A DNA stretch of 64,000 bases from Arthrobacter ramosus (GCF_039535095.1 NZ_BAAAWN010000001.1:2604001-2668000), one strand, 5' to 3'. Counted from the first letter of the stretch, positions 46,265 through 55,124 are shown. Numbers and translations are program-made. Notes: generated by a model from the letters alone, not told the origin.

Positions 46265-47026
46265 ATGAACCACACACCACACCGCGTGGCCGGGAAGACC
46301 GCCATCGTAACCGGCGGCCGCGGGGACTTGGGAAGCGCCACTGCGGCGCTCCTCGCCCATCACGGCGCGAAAGTCGCGAGCCTAGACGTGGCTGGAGTTC
46401 CTGCCGCGGTCAGTCACGAAAGCATCAAAGAGTACGACGTCGATGTCACCAACGAGGACAGCGTCGCCGAAGCCATCCACCGGGTCAGCGACGACCTGGG
46501 TGCTCCCGACATCCTGGTCAACGCCGCCGGAATCATCGGCCCGGCCGGCGCATCACACACTGCCTCAGTGCCCGATTTCGACCTCATTTTCAATGTCAAC
46601 GTCAAGGGCGTCTGGCTCATGACCAAGCATGTGGTTCCGGGAATGATCGGCAAGGGTGCCGGGAGCATCATCAATTTCTCGTCCATCCACGGCATTACCG
46701 GCGGCAGGAACGTGCCGCTCTACCACGCGACCAAGGGTGCAGTCCGGCTGCTGAGCAAATCCGACGCGGCGGCCTACGGCGCGTACGGAATCCGGGTGAA
46801 CTCCATTCATCCAGGCTCGATGAATACCCGGATGAGCCGCCGCTCCGCCGAGCAATCCGACATCGGTCCCGAGGCGTACTACAAGCAGTTGGTGGGCTCC
46901 AACCCCCTGCCGCGGCAAGGCGAGCCGAACGAGATTGCCTACGGCGTGCTGTACCTCGCCTCAGATGAATCCCGCTTCACGACCGGTTCGGAACTCGTGA
47001 TCGACGGCGGTTACACGGCCATCTGA
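46265..47026 (+). CDS. Short-chain dehydrogenase/reductase
   Basis: 253 residues, classical SDR: cofactor loop TGGRGDLGSATAALL, NAAGIIGPAG, Ser in NFSSIHG, Tyr and Lys in LYHATKGAV, ending GSELVIDGGYTAI. AGGAGGAG before the ATG. Likely oxidises the alcohol made by the P450 to a ketone, the substrate type of the flavoprotein that follows. This role is inferred from context. Confidence 0.9.
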   Translation: MNHTPHRVAGKTAIVTGGRGDLGSATAALLAHHGAKVASLDVAGVPAAVSHESIKEYDVDVTNEDSVAEAIHRVSDDLGAPDILVNAAGIIGPAGASHTASVPDFDLIFNVNVKGVWLMTKHVVPGMIGKGAGSIINFSSIHGITGGRNVPLYHATKGAVRLLSKSDAAAYGAYGIRVNSIHPGSMNTRMSRRSAEQSDIGPEAYYKQLVGSNPLPRQGEPNEIAYGVLYLASDESRFTTGSELVIDGGYTAI

Positions 47027-47072
47027 TTGCAGCTGCGGCACCTCGAAAAAACCCTCTTCGAAAGGCAACAAA

Positions 47073-48746
47073 ATGAAACTCGTCCATGGGACCGAGTCGG
47101 ACAGCTACGACGTCGTCGTTGTCGGCTCCGGCGCAGGGGCCCTCACCGCGGCGGCCACGGCCGCGCGCGCGGGGAAGTCCGTCGTCGTCCTCGAAAAAAG
47201 CGCCCTGCTGGGCGGAACGTCCGCGGTGTCCGGCGGCATGCTGTGGGTGGCTGACAATCATCACGCCCGCGACGCCGGAATCACCGATTCGAAGAAGGCG
47301 GCCGCCGAGTATGTGCGCGCCGTGGCCCGTAGCCGCGGCCGCGCCGAACTCCTGGACGCTGCCCTTAACTACGGCGACCAGATGCTGCGCTTCGTCGAGG
47401 AGGAATGTGGCCTTCGCTTCATCTTCCTCGACAACTTCCCGGACTACCGCCAGGATTTGCCTGGCGCCGTGGAAGGCGGCCGCACCGTGGAGCCGCAGTT
47501 GTTCAATAAGCAGGACGCCCTCGGCACTCTGAGCGATCACGTCCGAACCGATGGACGCGCGCCATTCACGATGCAGGAATACGAAGCCTGGGGCGCCTTC
47601 ACCAAGTTCCCTTGGGAGGAACTGAACCGCCGCCAGGGTGACGGACTGGTCGCCAAAGGCCAGGCCCTCGTGTCCATGCTGCTTGCCAGCCTGGTGCGCG
47701 ACGGCGCCGCGCTGGTCACGGGGGCGCGAGGACACCGGCTCGTCGTCACCAGCGACGGCCGGGTGACCGGCGTCGAACTCGAATCCGGAGAGCAGATCCG
47801 CGCGAACGACGCCGTGGTCCTCGCCACGGGCGGTTTCGAATGGGACAAAGCGCTTGCGGACTCGATGCTCGCGTCGAGGCTGTACACCATGTGCTCGCCC
47901 CCTTCCAACACGGGCGATGGCCTGCGGATGTCCCAGCGCATAGGCGGCCAAACCCGCGGGACCCGAGAAGCCTGGTGGGCGCCGATGTCGATCACCGGCG
48001 ACACCCGCGATGGACAGCCTGTGGGGACACTCCTTCGCTTCGAACGGCAAGGCCCCGGATCCATCATGGTGAACCGTCACGGCCAACGCTTCGCCAACGA
48101 ATCGCAGAACTACAACGACCTTGCCCGATGCCTCCAGTCCTGGGACTCCCCCAGGAACCAGACACTGAACACTCCGGCGCACGTGATTGTCGATCATGCC
48201 TACATGGAGTCCTACGGCATCCTCTCCCACCGCGTCGGCCAGCCGACCCCCGGGTACCTCATCGAGGCGCCGACGCTCGAGGAACTTGCCGCGAAGATCA
48301 ACGTCCCGGCCGAGAACCTGACGGCGACGATAGCCCGCTTCAACGAGTTCGCGCTCAAGGGCGAGGACCCGGACTTCGGCCGCGGCGAAAGCGCCTACGA
48401 CAAGTACTGGGGCGACGACGACTGCCCGTGGCCCAACCCGTCCTTGGGTCCACTACAGACTGGGCCCTTCTATGCGATGGAAGTGGTCAACGGAGCGTTC
48501 GGAACCAACGGCGGCGTCGTCACGGATGGACAGGCCAGGGTCCTCGACGTCGACAACCAGCCCATCCCCGGTTTGTTTGCGTCAGGCAACATCACCGAAA
48601 ACGCTTACGCAGCCGGTTATCCAGGCGCCGGTGCCACCCTCGGCCCGATCATGACCATGGGCTACATCGCCGGACGCACCATCGCCGACCAGGCCCTGGA
48701 CTACGTCCCCGCCGCCGTATCATCCACAGCACCGATTGGAGCCTGA
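47073..48746 (+). CDS. FAD-dependent 3-ketosteroid-dehydrogenase/fumarate-reductase-like oxidoreductase (2)
   Basis: 557 residues. FAD motif DVVVVGSGAGALTAAATAAR, then VLEKSALLGGTSAVSGGMLW, NRHGQRFANESQNYND and the C-terminal GLFASGNITENAYAAGYPGA with GATLGPIMTMGYIAG. Same family as the protein at 43485 but clearly diverged. Precedes a Dabb-domain gene by one base. Possibly a dehydrogenase of a cyclic ketone in the P450 pathway. Confidence 0.9.
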   Translation: MKLVHGTESDSYDVVVVGSGAGALTAAATAARAGKSVVVLEKSALLGGTSAVSGGMLWVADNHHARDAGITDSKKAAAEYVRAVARSRGRAELLDAALNYGDQMLRFVEEECGLRFIFLDNFPDYRQDLPGAVEGGRTVEPQLFNKQDALGTLSDHVRTDGRAPFTMQEYEAWGAFTKFPWEELNRRQGDGLVAKGQALVSMLLASLVRDGAALVTGARGHRLVVTSDGRVTGVELESGEQIRANDAVVLATGGFEWDKALADSMLASRLYTMCSPPSNTGDGLRMSQRIGGQTRGTREAWWAPMSITGDTRDGQPVGTLLRFERQGPGSIMVNRHGQRFANESQNYNDLARCLQSWDSPRNQTLNTPAHVIVDHAYMESYGILSHRVGQPTPGYLIEAPTLEELAAKINVPAENLTATIARFNEFALKGEDPDFGRGESAYDKYWGDDDCPWPNPSLGPLQTGPFYAMEVVNGAFGTNGGVVTDGQARVLDVDNQPIPGLFASGNITENAYAAGYPGAGATLGPIMTMGYIAGRTIADQALDYVPAAVSSTAPIGA

Positions 48747-48747
48747 C

Positions 48748-49101
48748 ATGATCCGACACACTGTGCTCTTCAAGTTCAAGGACGGGTTCCCGCCTGCCGA
48801 CAAACAGAGCTGGATCGACGGACTCAACACCATGAGGGGCAGGATCCCCGGCATGGTGAGCCTGACCCACGGTCCTGACGTCCTCAACCAAGAGCGCTCG
48901 TTCGACTACGCCATTGTGGCGGACTTCGAAAAGGTCGAGGACATCGGGGTTTACAACACGCACCCGCTCCACGAGCCGCTCAAGGCCTATTCGTTCCCCA
49001 ACAGCGAGCAGATTTTGTCTGTGGATTTCGCGTTGCAGGGATTCCCTGGGGATGACCAGAAGGAGTTCACGTGTCTATTGAAATCGACCACCACGCGTTA
49101 A
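48748..49101 (+). CDS. Dabb (stress-response A/B barrel) domain protein
   Basis: 117 residues from the ATG at 48748, one base after the flavoprotein stop (an in-frame start at 48736 is less likely). MIRHTVLFKFKDGFPPADK and YNTHPLHEPLKAYS mark the dimeric alpha/beta barrel family. Some members are small cyclases or decarboxylases; others have no known activity. As the last gene of the unit it may act on an unstable pathway intermediate. Confidence 0.82.
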   Translation: MIRHTVLFKFKDGFPPADKQSWIDGLNTMRGRIPGMVSLTHGPDVLNQERSFDYAIVADFEKVEDIGVYNTHPLHEPLKAYSFPNSEQILSVDFALQGFPGDDQKEFTCLLKSTTTR

Positions 49102-49367
49102 GTTGGCAACGAACCTCTGACGCGCTAGGAGGACCCGCCTTGCCAAGTCCAGCCGTGCCGCGGCTCGTGCAGATCCCCGATAGGGAGGAACTCGTTTCCG
49201 CACCATGGATGGGGCTCCACCACCGAATCGAACCCGGCGAAGGGATCTCCTGAGCCGGTTCACGGGAGCCGCCGCATCGTGACCCCACGGCAAGTCCGGT
49301 CTGCCGAGGCCTTGCACAGGCTCCCTGTCGCCGCACAGCAACACAGGGCTCAGTGACGGAACTCGTC
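49102..49367. other. Intergenic stretch without a recognised gene
   Basis: A short plus-strand open frame (RLVQIPDREELVSAPWMGLH, then HRIEPGEGIS) is present but matches nothing I recognise and has no clear start. Probably debris. Confidence 0.3.
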
Positions 49368-49411
49368 CGAGTCCAAGCGCGGACCGCTTCCCGTGTCCAC
49401 GCTTGGACTCG
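49368..49411. terminator. Stem-loop between the Dabb gene and the aldo/keto reductase remnant
   Basis: Perfect 12-base arms CGAGTCCAAGCG (49368-49379) and CGCTTGGACTCG (49400-49411) with a 20-base loop. Could end transcription from either side; no long T-run. Confidence 0.5.
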
Positions 49412-49429
49412 CGTCCATCTGTTCCTGCG

Positions 49430-49924
49430 TCAAGGAGAACGAAAGACATCCAGGTTCTCCTTTTCGCGCCGGTCATCGACGGATTTTGGCACTGCCACCC
49501 GACCACTCTGCACACGCCAGGGGAGCACGATCTGGCCTGGCGTCTTTCCCATTTCCGCCGCGGTTCCGGCGACGGCCGGTGAGTTCATGAAGGCGCCGTT
49601 GCGTCCCAGGGGGCTGTAAGCGGCCGTGCGGATTCCGTGCTCCCGGTGCAAGGCGAGCTGATGCTTCTGGCCGGTTTCGGGATCCACTTGGACCTGGTTG
49701 ACGGGAACCTGCAATCCTGCGGCCTGGTCCCGGCGAAGGTGTGCGGGTTTGAAGTTGGAGACACCCCACGCACGGATAACCTCTTCGTCCGCCAACTCCC
49801 GCAGACCCTTGCATGCCTCCACGAACGTGCCTTGGGCAGGATTAGGCCAGTGCATGAGGAACAGGTCCAGGTACTCAACACCCAGGCGCCCAAGGGCACC
49901 GGCAAGGGCGGTGCGGACGCCCAC
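49430..49924 (-). pseudogene. Aldo/keto reductase, both ends missing
   Basis: The reverse-strand frame holds the middle of an AKR barrel: ALGRLGVEYLDLFLMHWPNP (with the catalytic-site His), IRAWGVSNFKPAHLRR, VNQVQVDP, YSPLGRNGAFMNSP, and VAVPKSVDDRREKENLDVF of the cofactor site. The first strands with catalytic Asp, Tyr and Lys are missing, and the C-terminus ends after NLDVF in unrelated residues. Family length is about 270-280; only 164 residues remain. Confidence 0.75.
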
Positions 49925-50202
49925 TACGTCCTGCGCGCAGCGACCGGACGGTGTTTGAGATTGTGGCAGGCTCTTCGGTATGGCGCTTGATCACGCGAAG
50001 GTGCCTGGTGGCGATGTTCCGGAACAGGTTGCCGGGTCAGGCGATCTGGATCCGTTCGTCGCCGAATTCAACCTCGACACGAAGCGGCCCGCCTTTTCAT
50101 CGTTTCCGTGGCGTAAACGTGTGGCGCACATAAACCAGATCGAGTTTCGCGGGGAGTCCAACGCCACGGCCGGTACCAACACTTTTGGGGTTTTTGTCAA
50201 CA
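49925..50202. other. Stretch without a recognised gene next to repeat copy A
   Basis: Short frames on both strands do not match any family I know. It lies between the truncated aldo/keto reductase and the tRNA-like repeat, so it may be an old integration scar. Confidence 0.3.
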
Positions 50203-50383
50203 GTCAGGGGCCAAATAGGCCCCTGACCTGCGGGAACACTGTGCCCGAGGTGGGACTCGAACTGCATTCCGAGCCTTGGAAACAAAGGGAAGTCCGAAAA
50301 ACTTAGGCAATCCGAGCCAGTCCGACGGCTGTACGGCCGAGTCGGACCCAGTCCGCCGGCCAAAGGTGTGCACATTGTGCACA
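50203..50383 (+). repeat. tRNA-like direct repeat, copy A (possible attachment site)
   Basis: Starts with a perfect hairpin GTCAGGGGCC-AAATA-GGCCCCTGAC (50203-50227), then CTGACCTGCG, AACACTGTG and GAGGTGGGACTCGAAC. The reverse complement of the last, GTTCGAGTCCC, is like a tRNA T-arm. It ends with TGTGCACATTGTGCACA. A diverged copy in the same orientation lies at 59721-59886. No full tRNA cloverleaf can be folded. Confidence 0.6.
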
Positions 50384-50505
50384 CCCCGTTTGGCCCCTCT
50401 TGCAGTACCCAAGTCCCGCGTTTGGCGTCGTCATCCCTTCAGGTGTCATGACACCACGTAGACTTGATCGGGAAGCTAGAACACTCTCAGAGGCAGGAGC
50501 GGGCC

Positions 50506-51003
50506 ATGTCGGCAGGGACACCTCGGCACACGATCCGGGTAAGCGGCGAACTGTGGAACGAAGCGCACCACAAAGCCGTGCGGGAGGGCACTTCGGTGTC
50601 CGAACTCATCCGCACCCGGCTCCGCGAGTACGTCGCGGCCCCGGACAAGCACCGGCACACCATCGCCGATTCCCTCGTGTACCTGGTTCCGAACGCGTTG
50701 GACGACCTGCACGGTCCCGCGACCGGAACCGTGGAACTCCCCCTGCACCTGGACTGGGGACCGGAAAGAAGCTACCAGGTCAACGATGACGGCAGCTGCT
50801 CGGTGCTGTACCAACTCACCCTTCAGAATTCCGGGTCCATCGAAGAAATCTGCCGCATCGTCCACCCGGGACGGCTGACCGCCCTGTGGCCGACCATGAT
50901 CCTGCCCGCGCGCTGCAGGCAGCTCTGGGAGACCAGCTTCCCCGAGCTCCCCGCCACCCGCGAAGCGAAGGAGCACCCGTCATGGACCACTCTCAGCGCG
51001 TAG
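50506..51003 (+). CDS. Ribbon-helix-helix protein, putative antitoxin
   Basis: 165 residues from the ATG at 50506 (AGGAG upstream; the frame can be extended to 50464). N-terminal RHH/Arc-like DNA-binding part (RHTIRVSGELWNEAHHKAVR, EGTSVSELIRTRLREYV), then about 110 residues of unknown beta-rich sequence (VELPLHLDWGPERSYQVNDD). Overlaps the next gene, a nucleotidyltransferase of the AbiEii type, by 22 bases, the tight coupling usual in toxin-antitoxin pairs. It would bind the toxin and repress the operon; this is inferred. Confidence 0.7.
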   Translation: MSAGTPRHTIRVSGELWNEAHHKAVREGTSVSELIRTRLREYVAAPDKHRHTIADSLVYLVPNALDDLHGPATGTVELPLHLDWGPERSYQVNDDGSCSVLYQLTLQNSGSIEEICRIVHPGRLTALWPTMILPARCRQLWETSFPELPATREAKEHPSWTTLSA

Positions 51004-51707
51004 CAGCCAAGATCGCACTCGAGGTCCTGGCCGACGACGGCTTCATCCTCGCTGGCGGCCAGGCCCTGATTGAACACGGCATCACCGAACGCCTCTCGGA
51101 CGACATCGACCTCTTCGCCCTGCACCGCCACCACACCCCGGCAACCTTCGCCGCATCGGTACAGAAAATGACAGCCGCCCTCGAAGCCGCCGGATACGCC
51201 GTCGAGATCACCCGACAGTACGAGGAGTTCGCCAGCGTCACCGTAGGACAGGACGAACAAGCCGTCGTTATCGACCTCGGACTGGATTGGTGGGAGAACT
51301 CACCCGCCATCATCGACATCGGACCGATCCTCTCCCTGAAAGACTCCGTCGCGTCCAAGCTGCTCGCCGTCTACTCGCGCGGATATGCCCGCGACTACCT
51401 CGACGCCTACTCCATCATCACCAGCCACCGGTTCACCCACCAGCAACTGATCACCCTCTGCCAACGCCGCGACCCGACCCTGGACCTGCCAACCTTCGCG
51501 GCCGCCATCGCCAGACACCGGACACTCCCCACCACCGAATTCACGAAATACGGGCTCCAAGCCAGCGAACTCCCGACCCTCAGCACCACCCTCCTGGACT
51601 TCGCCAAGACAATCCACAAAACCAGCCACAACGCCGGCACAGCCAACACAGACGCAGCCAACCCCACCGGTCCGGGATACCCCGGACCAGGCCCCGGCCT
51701 GCTCTAA
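50982..51707 (+). CDS. AbiEii-like nucleotidyltransferase, putative toxin
   Basis: 241 residues from the ATG at 50982 (GGAG upstream). Nucleotidyltransferase fold with AGGQALIEHG (residues 24-33) and SDDIDLF (Asp41, Asp43 as metal ligands), then VIDLGLD as third acidic site and a helical part with KLLAVYSRGYARDYLDAY. This is the AbiEii/MenT class, whose members transfer nucleotides to tRNA and stop growth. The last 35 residues are low-complexity Pro/Gly/Thr. Canonical partners are AbiEi-type winged-helix proteins; here the partner is an RHH protein. Confidence 0.78.
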   Translation: MDHSQRVAAKIALEVLADDGFILAGGQALIEHGITERLSDDIDLFALHRHHTPATFAASVQKMTAALEAAGYAVEITRQYEEFASVTVGQDEQAVVIDLGLDWWENSPAIIDIGPILSLKDSVASKLLAVYSRGYARDYLDAYSIITSHRFTHQQLITLCQRRDPTLDLPTFAAAIARHRTLPTTEFTKYGLQASELPTLSTTLLDFAKTIHKTSHNAGTANTDAANPTGPGYPGPGPGLL

Positions 51708-52038
51708 CCAGCCCGGATCAGTTACCGCGCCGCATGCAACTCGACGCCGCGCACCCGAGGAATCCCCACCTATCCCGGACAGGCCGTCACCCCGATCCGC
51801 GAACAGCTCCACTAGTAACCGCTCAATGTGGAGACCCGCACCAGATTCGGCGCCAGGGCAGCAGACGCCGCGGCCTCCTTTGGACCCCCGCACTCAATAT
51901 TGCCTTCCGGTGATCAAGCCTCGCTCATGGTCCCCGCCGGCGCGACGTGGAAGACGAGCCGTTGTTTGTGTGCAGGCAGATTGTAAGACCACCGCCGGAT
52001 GTCGAAGTCCGTCAGGAGCGCCCCAAGGAGATAGCCCT
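51708..52038. other. Intergenic stretch without a recognised gene
   Basis: No convincing start, ribosome site or conserved domain on either strand. A reverse-strand frame (GYLLGALLTDFDIRRWSYNL, then PAHKQRLVFHVAPAGTMSEA) is open after the TetR stop but matches nothing I recognise. Confidence 0.3.
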
Positions 52039-52629
52039 TCACGCCTTGAGGTTTGGCAGGGACCGGGCTTCGGCCGAGCCGGCCAGGATTGTCCACAGAT
52101 AGCGGATGGCACGCTCAACGCCTTCCTCGTCCACGCCGGCGATAAGTTGGAGCACCAGGCCGTCGAGGGCCGCGAAGGCGGCCTGCGCCGCCCCCGAATC
52201 ACTGCTTATTCCCAGGCGGCTAAGTCCGGCCGATAGTGCCGAAATGTAGCTTTCGTAGAGACGGCGGACCGCTCCGGCGAGTTCCGGACGCCGTCTTGCC
52301 TCCAGGATCATTTCGTACTGGAATGTCTGCAGGTCCGGGTTTTCGCGAATGAGCGCCATGAGGCTGCGGCAAAAATCGTCTTCATTCGTGGGCAGGTTCT
52401 CCAGCCCGGACAGGCCAATCGACCGGCTGACCGACCACTCCAGCGCCGCCTCGATCAGGGCATCCCGGCTACCGAAGTGATGGGCCACGAGCGAGTTGTT
52501 CACGCCGGCGATCTCGGCGACGGCACGGTACGTCAGACCCCGCAGCCCCTTCCGTGCCACCACGTGCACCGTAGCGGCGAGCAAAGCTTCCCTGCCGGTG
52601 CCATAGCCGGGGCTGACGCGATCTTCCAT
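52039..52629 (-). CDS. TetR family repressor (TetR1)
   Basis: 196 residues from the ATG at 52629; the open frame runs on but that part is antisense to the cupin gene. TetR HTH (VVARKGLRGLTYRAVAEIAG, VNNSLVAHHFGSRDALIEAA), then a helical ligand domain (ENPDLQTFQYEMILEARRRP). Divergent from the cupin/amine oxidase genes with a palindrome at their promoter. Close paralogue of TetR2 at 54483. Confidence 0.9.
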   Translation of the reverse strand: MEDRVSPGYGTGREALLAATVHVVARKGLRGLTYRAVAEIAGVNNSLVAHHFGSRDALIEAALEWSVSRSIGLSGLENLPTNEDDFCRSLMALIRENPDLQTFQYEMILEARRRPELAGAVRRLYESYISALSAGLSRLGISSDSGAAQAAFAALDGLVLQLIAGVDEEGVERAIRYLWTILAGSAEARSLPNLKA

Positions 52630-52660
52630 AAGCCAGAGTCTAATGCCCTTCGAAACAGTC

Positions 52661-52719
52661 TTGACGGGAACACTAAGCAGATGCTTAGATGTGACTCTTA
52701 GCACAACTGAGCAGATGCT
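52661..52719 (+). promoter_or_regulatory. Promoter and TetR operator of the cupin/amine oxidase unit
   Basis: TTGACG (52661-52666) and TTAGAT (52685-52690, 18-base spacing) overlap the perfect palindrome CTAAGCAGATGCTTAG (52673-52688). A second half-copy CTGAGCAGATGCT follows at 52707-52719. Binding of TetR1 here would block RNA polymerase. Confidence 0.6.
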
Positions 52720-52749
52720 GAATTTCATCATCAACACCAAGGAGACGCC

Positions 52750-53103
52750 ATGTCCACACCCACGTCCGCACTTGAATTCACCGTCCACGACGCCTTTGAC
52801 CCGGAAAAGTACGAGCCGTTCGAATTGGGGCAGGTGCAGTGGGTGCGCCGCCCGGGCGACGGCAACCGCCCCGCCCTGTCCGCCGGATTCTGGCACGTGA
52901 CACCCGAGGAAGCTCCGGAACCGTTCGACCTGCTTATCGAAGCGGACGAAACCATTCACATCATCGAAGGCCACCTCCGGATCGACCTTGAAGGAGGCGA
53001 GAGCTTTGACCTGAAACCAGGTTCGGCTGCGTCCTTCAACAAGGGCGCCCAGACCCGCTGGACCGTCGTTGAAACCACTACCGAGTTCTTCGTCTACTCC
53101 TAA
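52750..53103 (+). CDS. Cupin domain protein (DUF861/EutQ-like)
   Basis: 117 residues with a single cupin barrel: FWHVTPEEAPEPFDLLIEAD, ETIHIIEGHLRIDLEGG and FDLKPGSAASFNKGAQTRWT. AAGGAG lies 5 bases before the ATG. Cupin_3 proteins of this size accompany amine catabolism genes in many bacteria. Function unknown. Precedes the amine oxidase in the same direction by 36 bases. Confidence 0.8.
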   Translation: MSTPTSALEFTVHDAFDPEKYEPFELGQVQWVRRPGDGNRPALSAGFWHVTPEEAPEPFDLLIEADETIHIIEGHLRIDLEGGESFDLKPGSAASFNKGAQTRWTVVETTTEFFVYS

Positions 53104-53139
53104 CCCCGCTCCCCGAATAAGACCACCAAAGGCATGATC

Positions 53140-54447
53140 ATGACTGAAACCATCTCCCGGACCGAACACGCCGACGTCGTCATTATCGGTGCCGGCTTTG
53201 CAGGTCTAACGGCCGCCCGCGAACTGCGCCAGGCCGGCCGCTCCGTGATCGTTGTGGAAGCGCGTAACCGCATCGGGGGGCGGACCTGGCTCGACACCCG
53301 ATTGGGCCGGCCGCTTGAGATAGGCGGCACCTGGGTGCACTGGACCCAGCCCTACGTCTGGGCAGAAATGACACGGTACGGCCTGGGGACGGCGCAGAGT
53401 CCGGTCCCGGAGACCGCCTATTGGTGGGCGGACGGGAAGCGACACCAGGGCGACCCGGAGCAACTGCTAGGTGATATCGACGCATCCAACCGGACGCTCA
53501 TGGAGGAATCACGCCGGTACTTCCCCGAGCCCTTCACCCCGTGGGCCAATCCGGATATCAAGGAGATTGATGCAACGCCCCTGCCGAAGAAAATCGCAGA
53601 GTTGCAGATCACCGACTATTCCAAGGACATCCTGGAATCCTTCTGGGCACTGAACTTCAACGGACCTATAGACGATGCGGCATTTACGCAGGCCCTCCGC
53701 TGGGTCGCGCTCACCAACGGGGACTGGATGGTCAGCTTTGAAGCGTGCGCCACGTTCAAGATCCAGGGCGGCACGGAGGCACTCATCCAGGCCATGGCCG
53801 CCGGCACGGACATCAGGCTAAATGAGACGGTTGTTGCGGTCAAATACGACGATGCGGGCGCTACCGTCAGGGCCGCCGACGGCTCGCTCTATCGGGCGAA
53901 TCACGTGGTCTGCACTCTGCCCTTGGGCGCGATGGGTGGTATCTCCTTCGAGCCACCGCTTCCTGAATCCAGCACGAAGGCCATTTCTGAGGGGCAGGTC
54001 TCCAGGGGCATTAAGGCCTGGATCAAAGTCAAAGGAACACGGAGACCCTTTGTTGCATTGGGATTGGCCGATTGGCAGCTTAATTTTGCCCAAACAGAGT
54101 ATGACCACGACGGCGACACTATCCTCGTTGCCTTTGGCCCCGATTCCTCGCGGTTGGACGTGACAGACCTCCGGCAAGTGCAGGCCGCCCTCGACCTCCT
54201 GGTGCCTGAGACGGAAGTTGTCGGGGTCGCAAGCCATGACTGGACCGCAGACCCCTTGTCCGGGGAAACGTGGCCCATGCATCGCCCCGGATATCTCAGC
54301 GAGGCTCTGGCGGTTTTCCAGAAACCGCAGGGCAGCCTCCTCTTCGCTGGCTCCGATTACGCCAACGGTTGGGGCGGTTTCATCGACGGCGCCATCGAAA
54401 GCGGCCTTGAGGCAGCCCGCGCCATTCAAGACGCAACGCCGGCTTAA
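53140..54447 (+). CDS. Flavin-dependent monoamine oxidase
   Basis: 435 residues. The start at 53140 is preferred because AAAGG is 7 bases upstream; an ATG at 53134 would be too close. FAD motif DVVIIGAGFAGLTAARELRQ, then EARNRIGGRTW and the family's GGTWVHWTQPYVW, with a C-terminal FAD contact LFAGSDYANGWGGFIDGAIE. Oxidises primary or secondary amines to aldehyde, ammonia and peroxide. An amino acid-type permease and an aldehyde dehydrogenase nearby complete the route. Confidence 0.9.
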   Translation: MTETISRTEHADVVIIGAGFAGLTAARELRQAGRSVIVVEARNRIGGRTWLDTRLGRPLEIGGTWVHWTQPYVWAEMTRYGLGTAQSPVPETAYWWADGKRHQGDPEQLLGDIDASNRTLMEESRRYFPEPFTPWANPDIKEIDATPLPKKIAELQITDYSKDILESFWALNFNGPIDDAAFTQALRWVALTNGDWMVSFEACATFKIQGGTEALIQAMAAGTDIRLNETVVAVKYDDAGATVRAADGSLYRANHVVCTLPLGAMGGISFEPPLPESSTKAISEGQVSRGIKAWIKVKGTRRPFVALGLADWQLNFAQTEYDHDGDTILVAFGPDSSRLDVTDLRQVQAALDLLVPETEVVGVASHDWTADPLSGETWPMHRPGYLSEALAVFQKPQGSLLFAGSDYANGWGGFIDGAIESGLEAARAIQDATPA

Positions 54448-54482
54448 CATGAAGTGCTGCAGTGCCGACCGGGACTAAATGC

Positions 54483-55085
54483 TCAGCTGGTGGTTGCCGG
54501 ACGCCGGGATTCGTCTGCAGTGTTCTGCAGTCCGGACACCAGCTTGCCCACCTGGATCACGGCCGATCTGATTTTCGTGGGGTTGGTGATCGTCAGGAAC
54601 TGGAGCATGAGCCCGTCCAGGGCCGCAAAGATGGCCAGGGAGGCTTCGCCTGTAGTGTCAAGGCCGCGCTTGCTCAATGCCTCTTCGACGGTTCCCACGT
54701 AGGTCTCGTACAGCCGCTCCACCATCGCCAGGATCTTGGGGTTGCGCCTGGACTCAAGGAGCATTTCGAACTGGAAGAGCTGCAGTTCGGGTTCAGCCGA
54801 CACCGTAGCCATGAGAGAGTCGGCGAATCCTTCATTAAAGTCCGCGATCCCTGCCAGGCCGGTCTCCTCGATGGAGCGCTGAATGGCCCACTCCATGGTG
54901 GCGGCCAGAAGTCCCTCGATGGATCCGAAGTGGTGCGTGACAAGCGTATGGTTCACGCCGGCCCGGGCTGCCACCGCGCGATACGTGACACCCTTGAGGC
55001 CTTTTTCTGCGACGACGTCGATCACCGCGGCCAGCAGGGCGTCTCGGCCGTCTCCGTACGGCAACCTCCGTGAATCCTGGCTCAT
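54483..55085 (-). CDS. TetR family repressor (TetR2)
   Basis: 200 residues. HTH region VVAEKGLKGVTYRAVAARAG, VNHTLVTHHFGSIEGLLAAT, then LFQFEMLLESRRNPKILAMV, strikingly like TetR1. Divergent from the APC permease with a palindrome between -35 and -10. The two TetR genes most likely arose by duplication and divide control of one amine pathway. Confidence 0.9.
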   Translation of the reverse strand: MSQDSRRLPYGDGRDALLAAVIDVVAEKGLKGVTYRAVAARAGVNHTLVTHHFGSIEGLLAATMEWAIQRSIEETGLAGIADFNEGFADSLMATVSAEPELQLFQFEMLLESRRNPKILAMVERLYETYVGTVEEALSKRGLDTTGEASLAIFAALDGLMLQFLTITNPTKIRSAVIQVGKLVSGLQNTADESRRPATTS

Positions 55086-55124
55086 AAACCGAGTCTAGCC
55101 TCGTCAGCTCGCACTGAAAGGCCA

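Noticed and set aside
46977..48230. 417-codon reverse-strand open frame over flavoprotein 2
   Set aside because: Mirror of the flavoprotein coding frame; no family features.
50241..50280. Functional tRNA gene at the repeat copies
   Set aside because: Only a T-arm-like box and part of a 3' acceptor are visible; T-stem pairing is poor and no 5' half or anticodon arm can be folded at either copy.
52630..53169. N-terminal extension of the TetR1 frame
   Set aside because: It is antisense to the cupin gene; TetR similarity begins only at the ATG at 52629, which fits the family's start.
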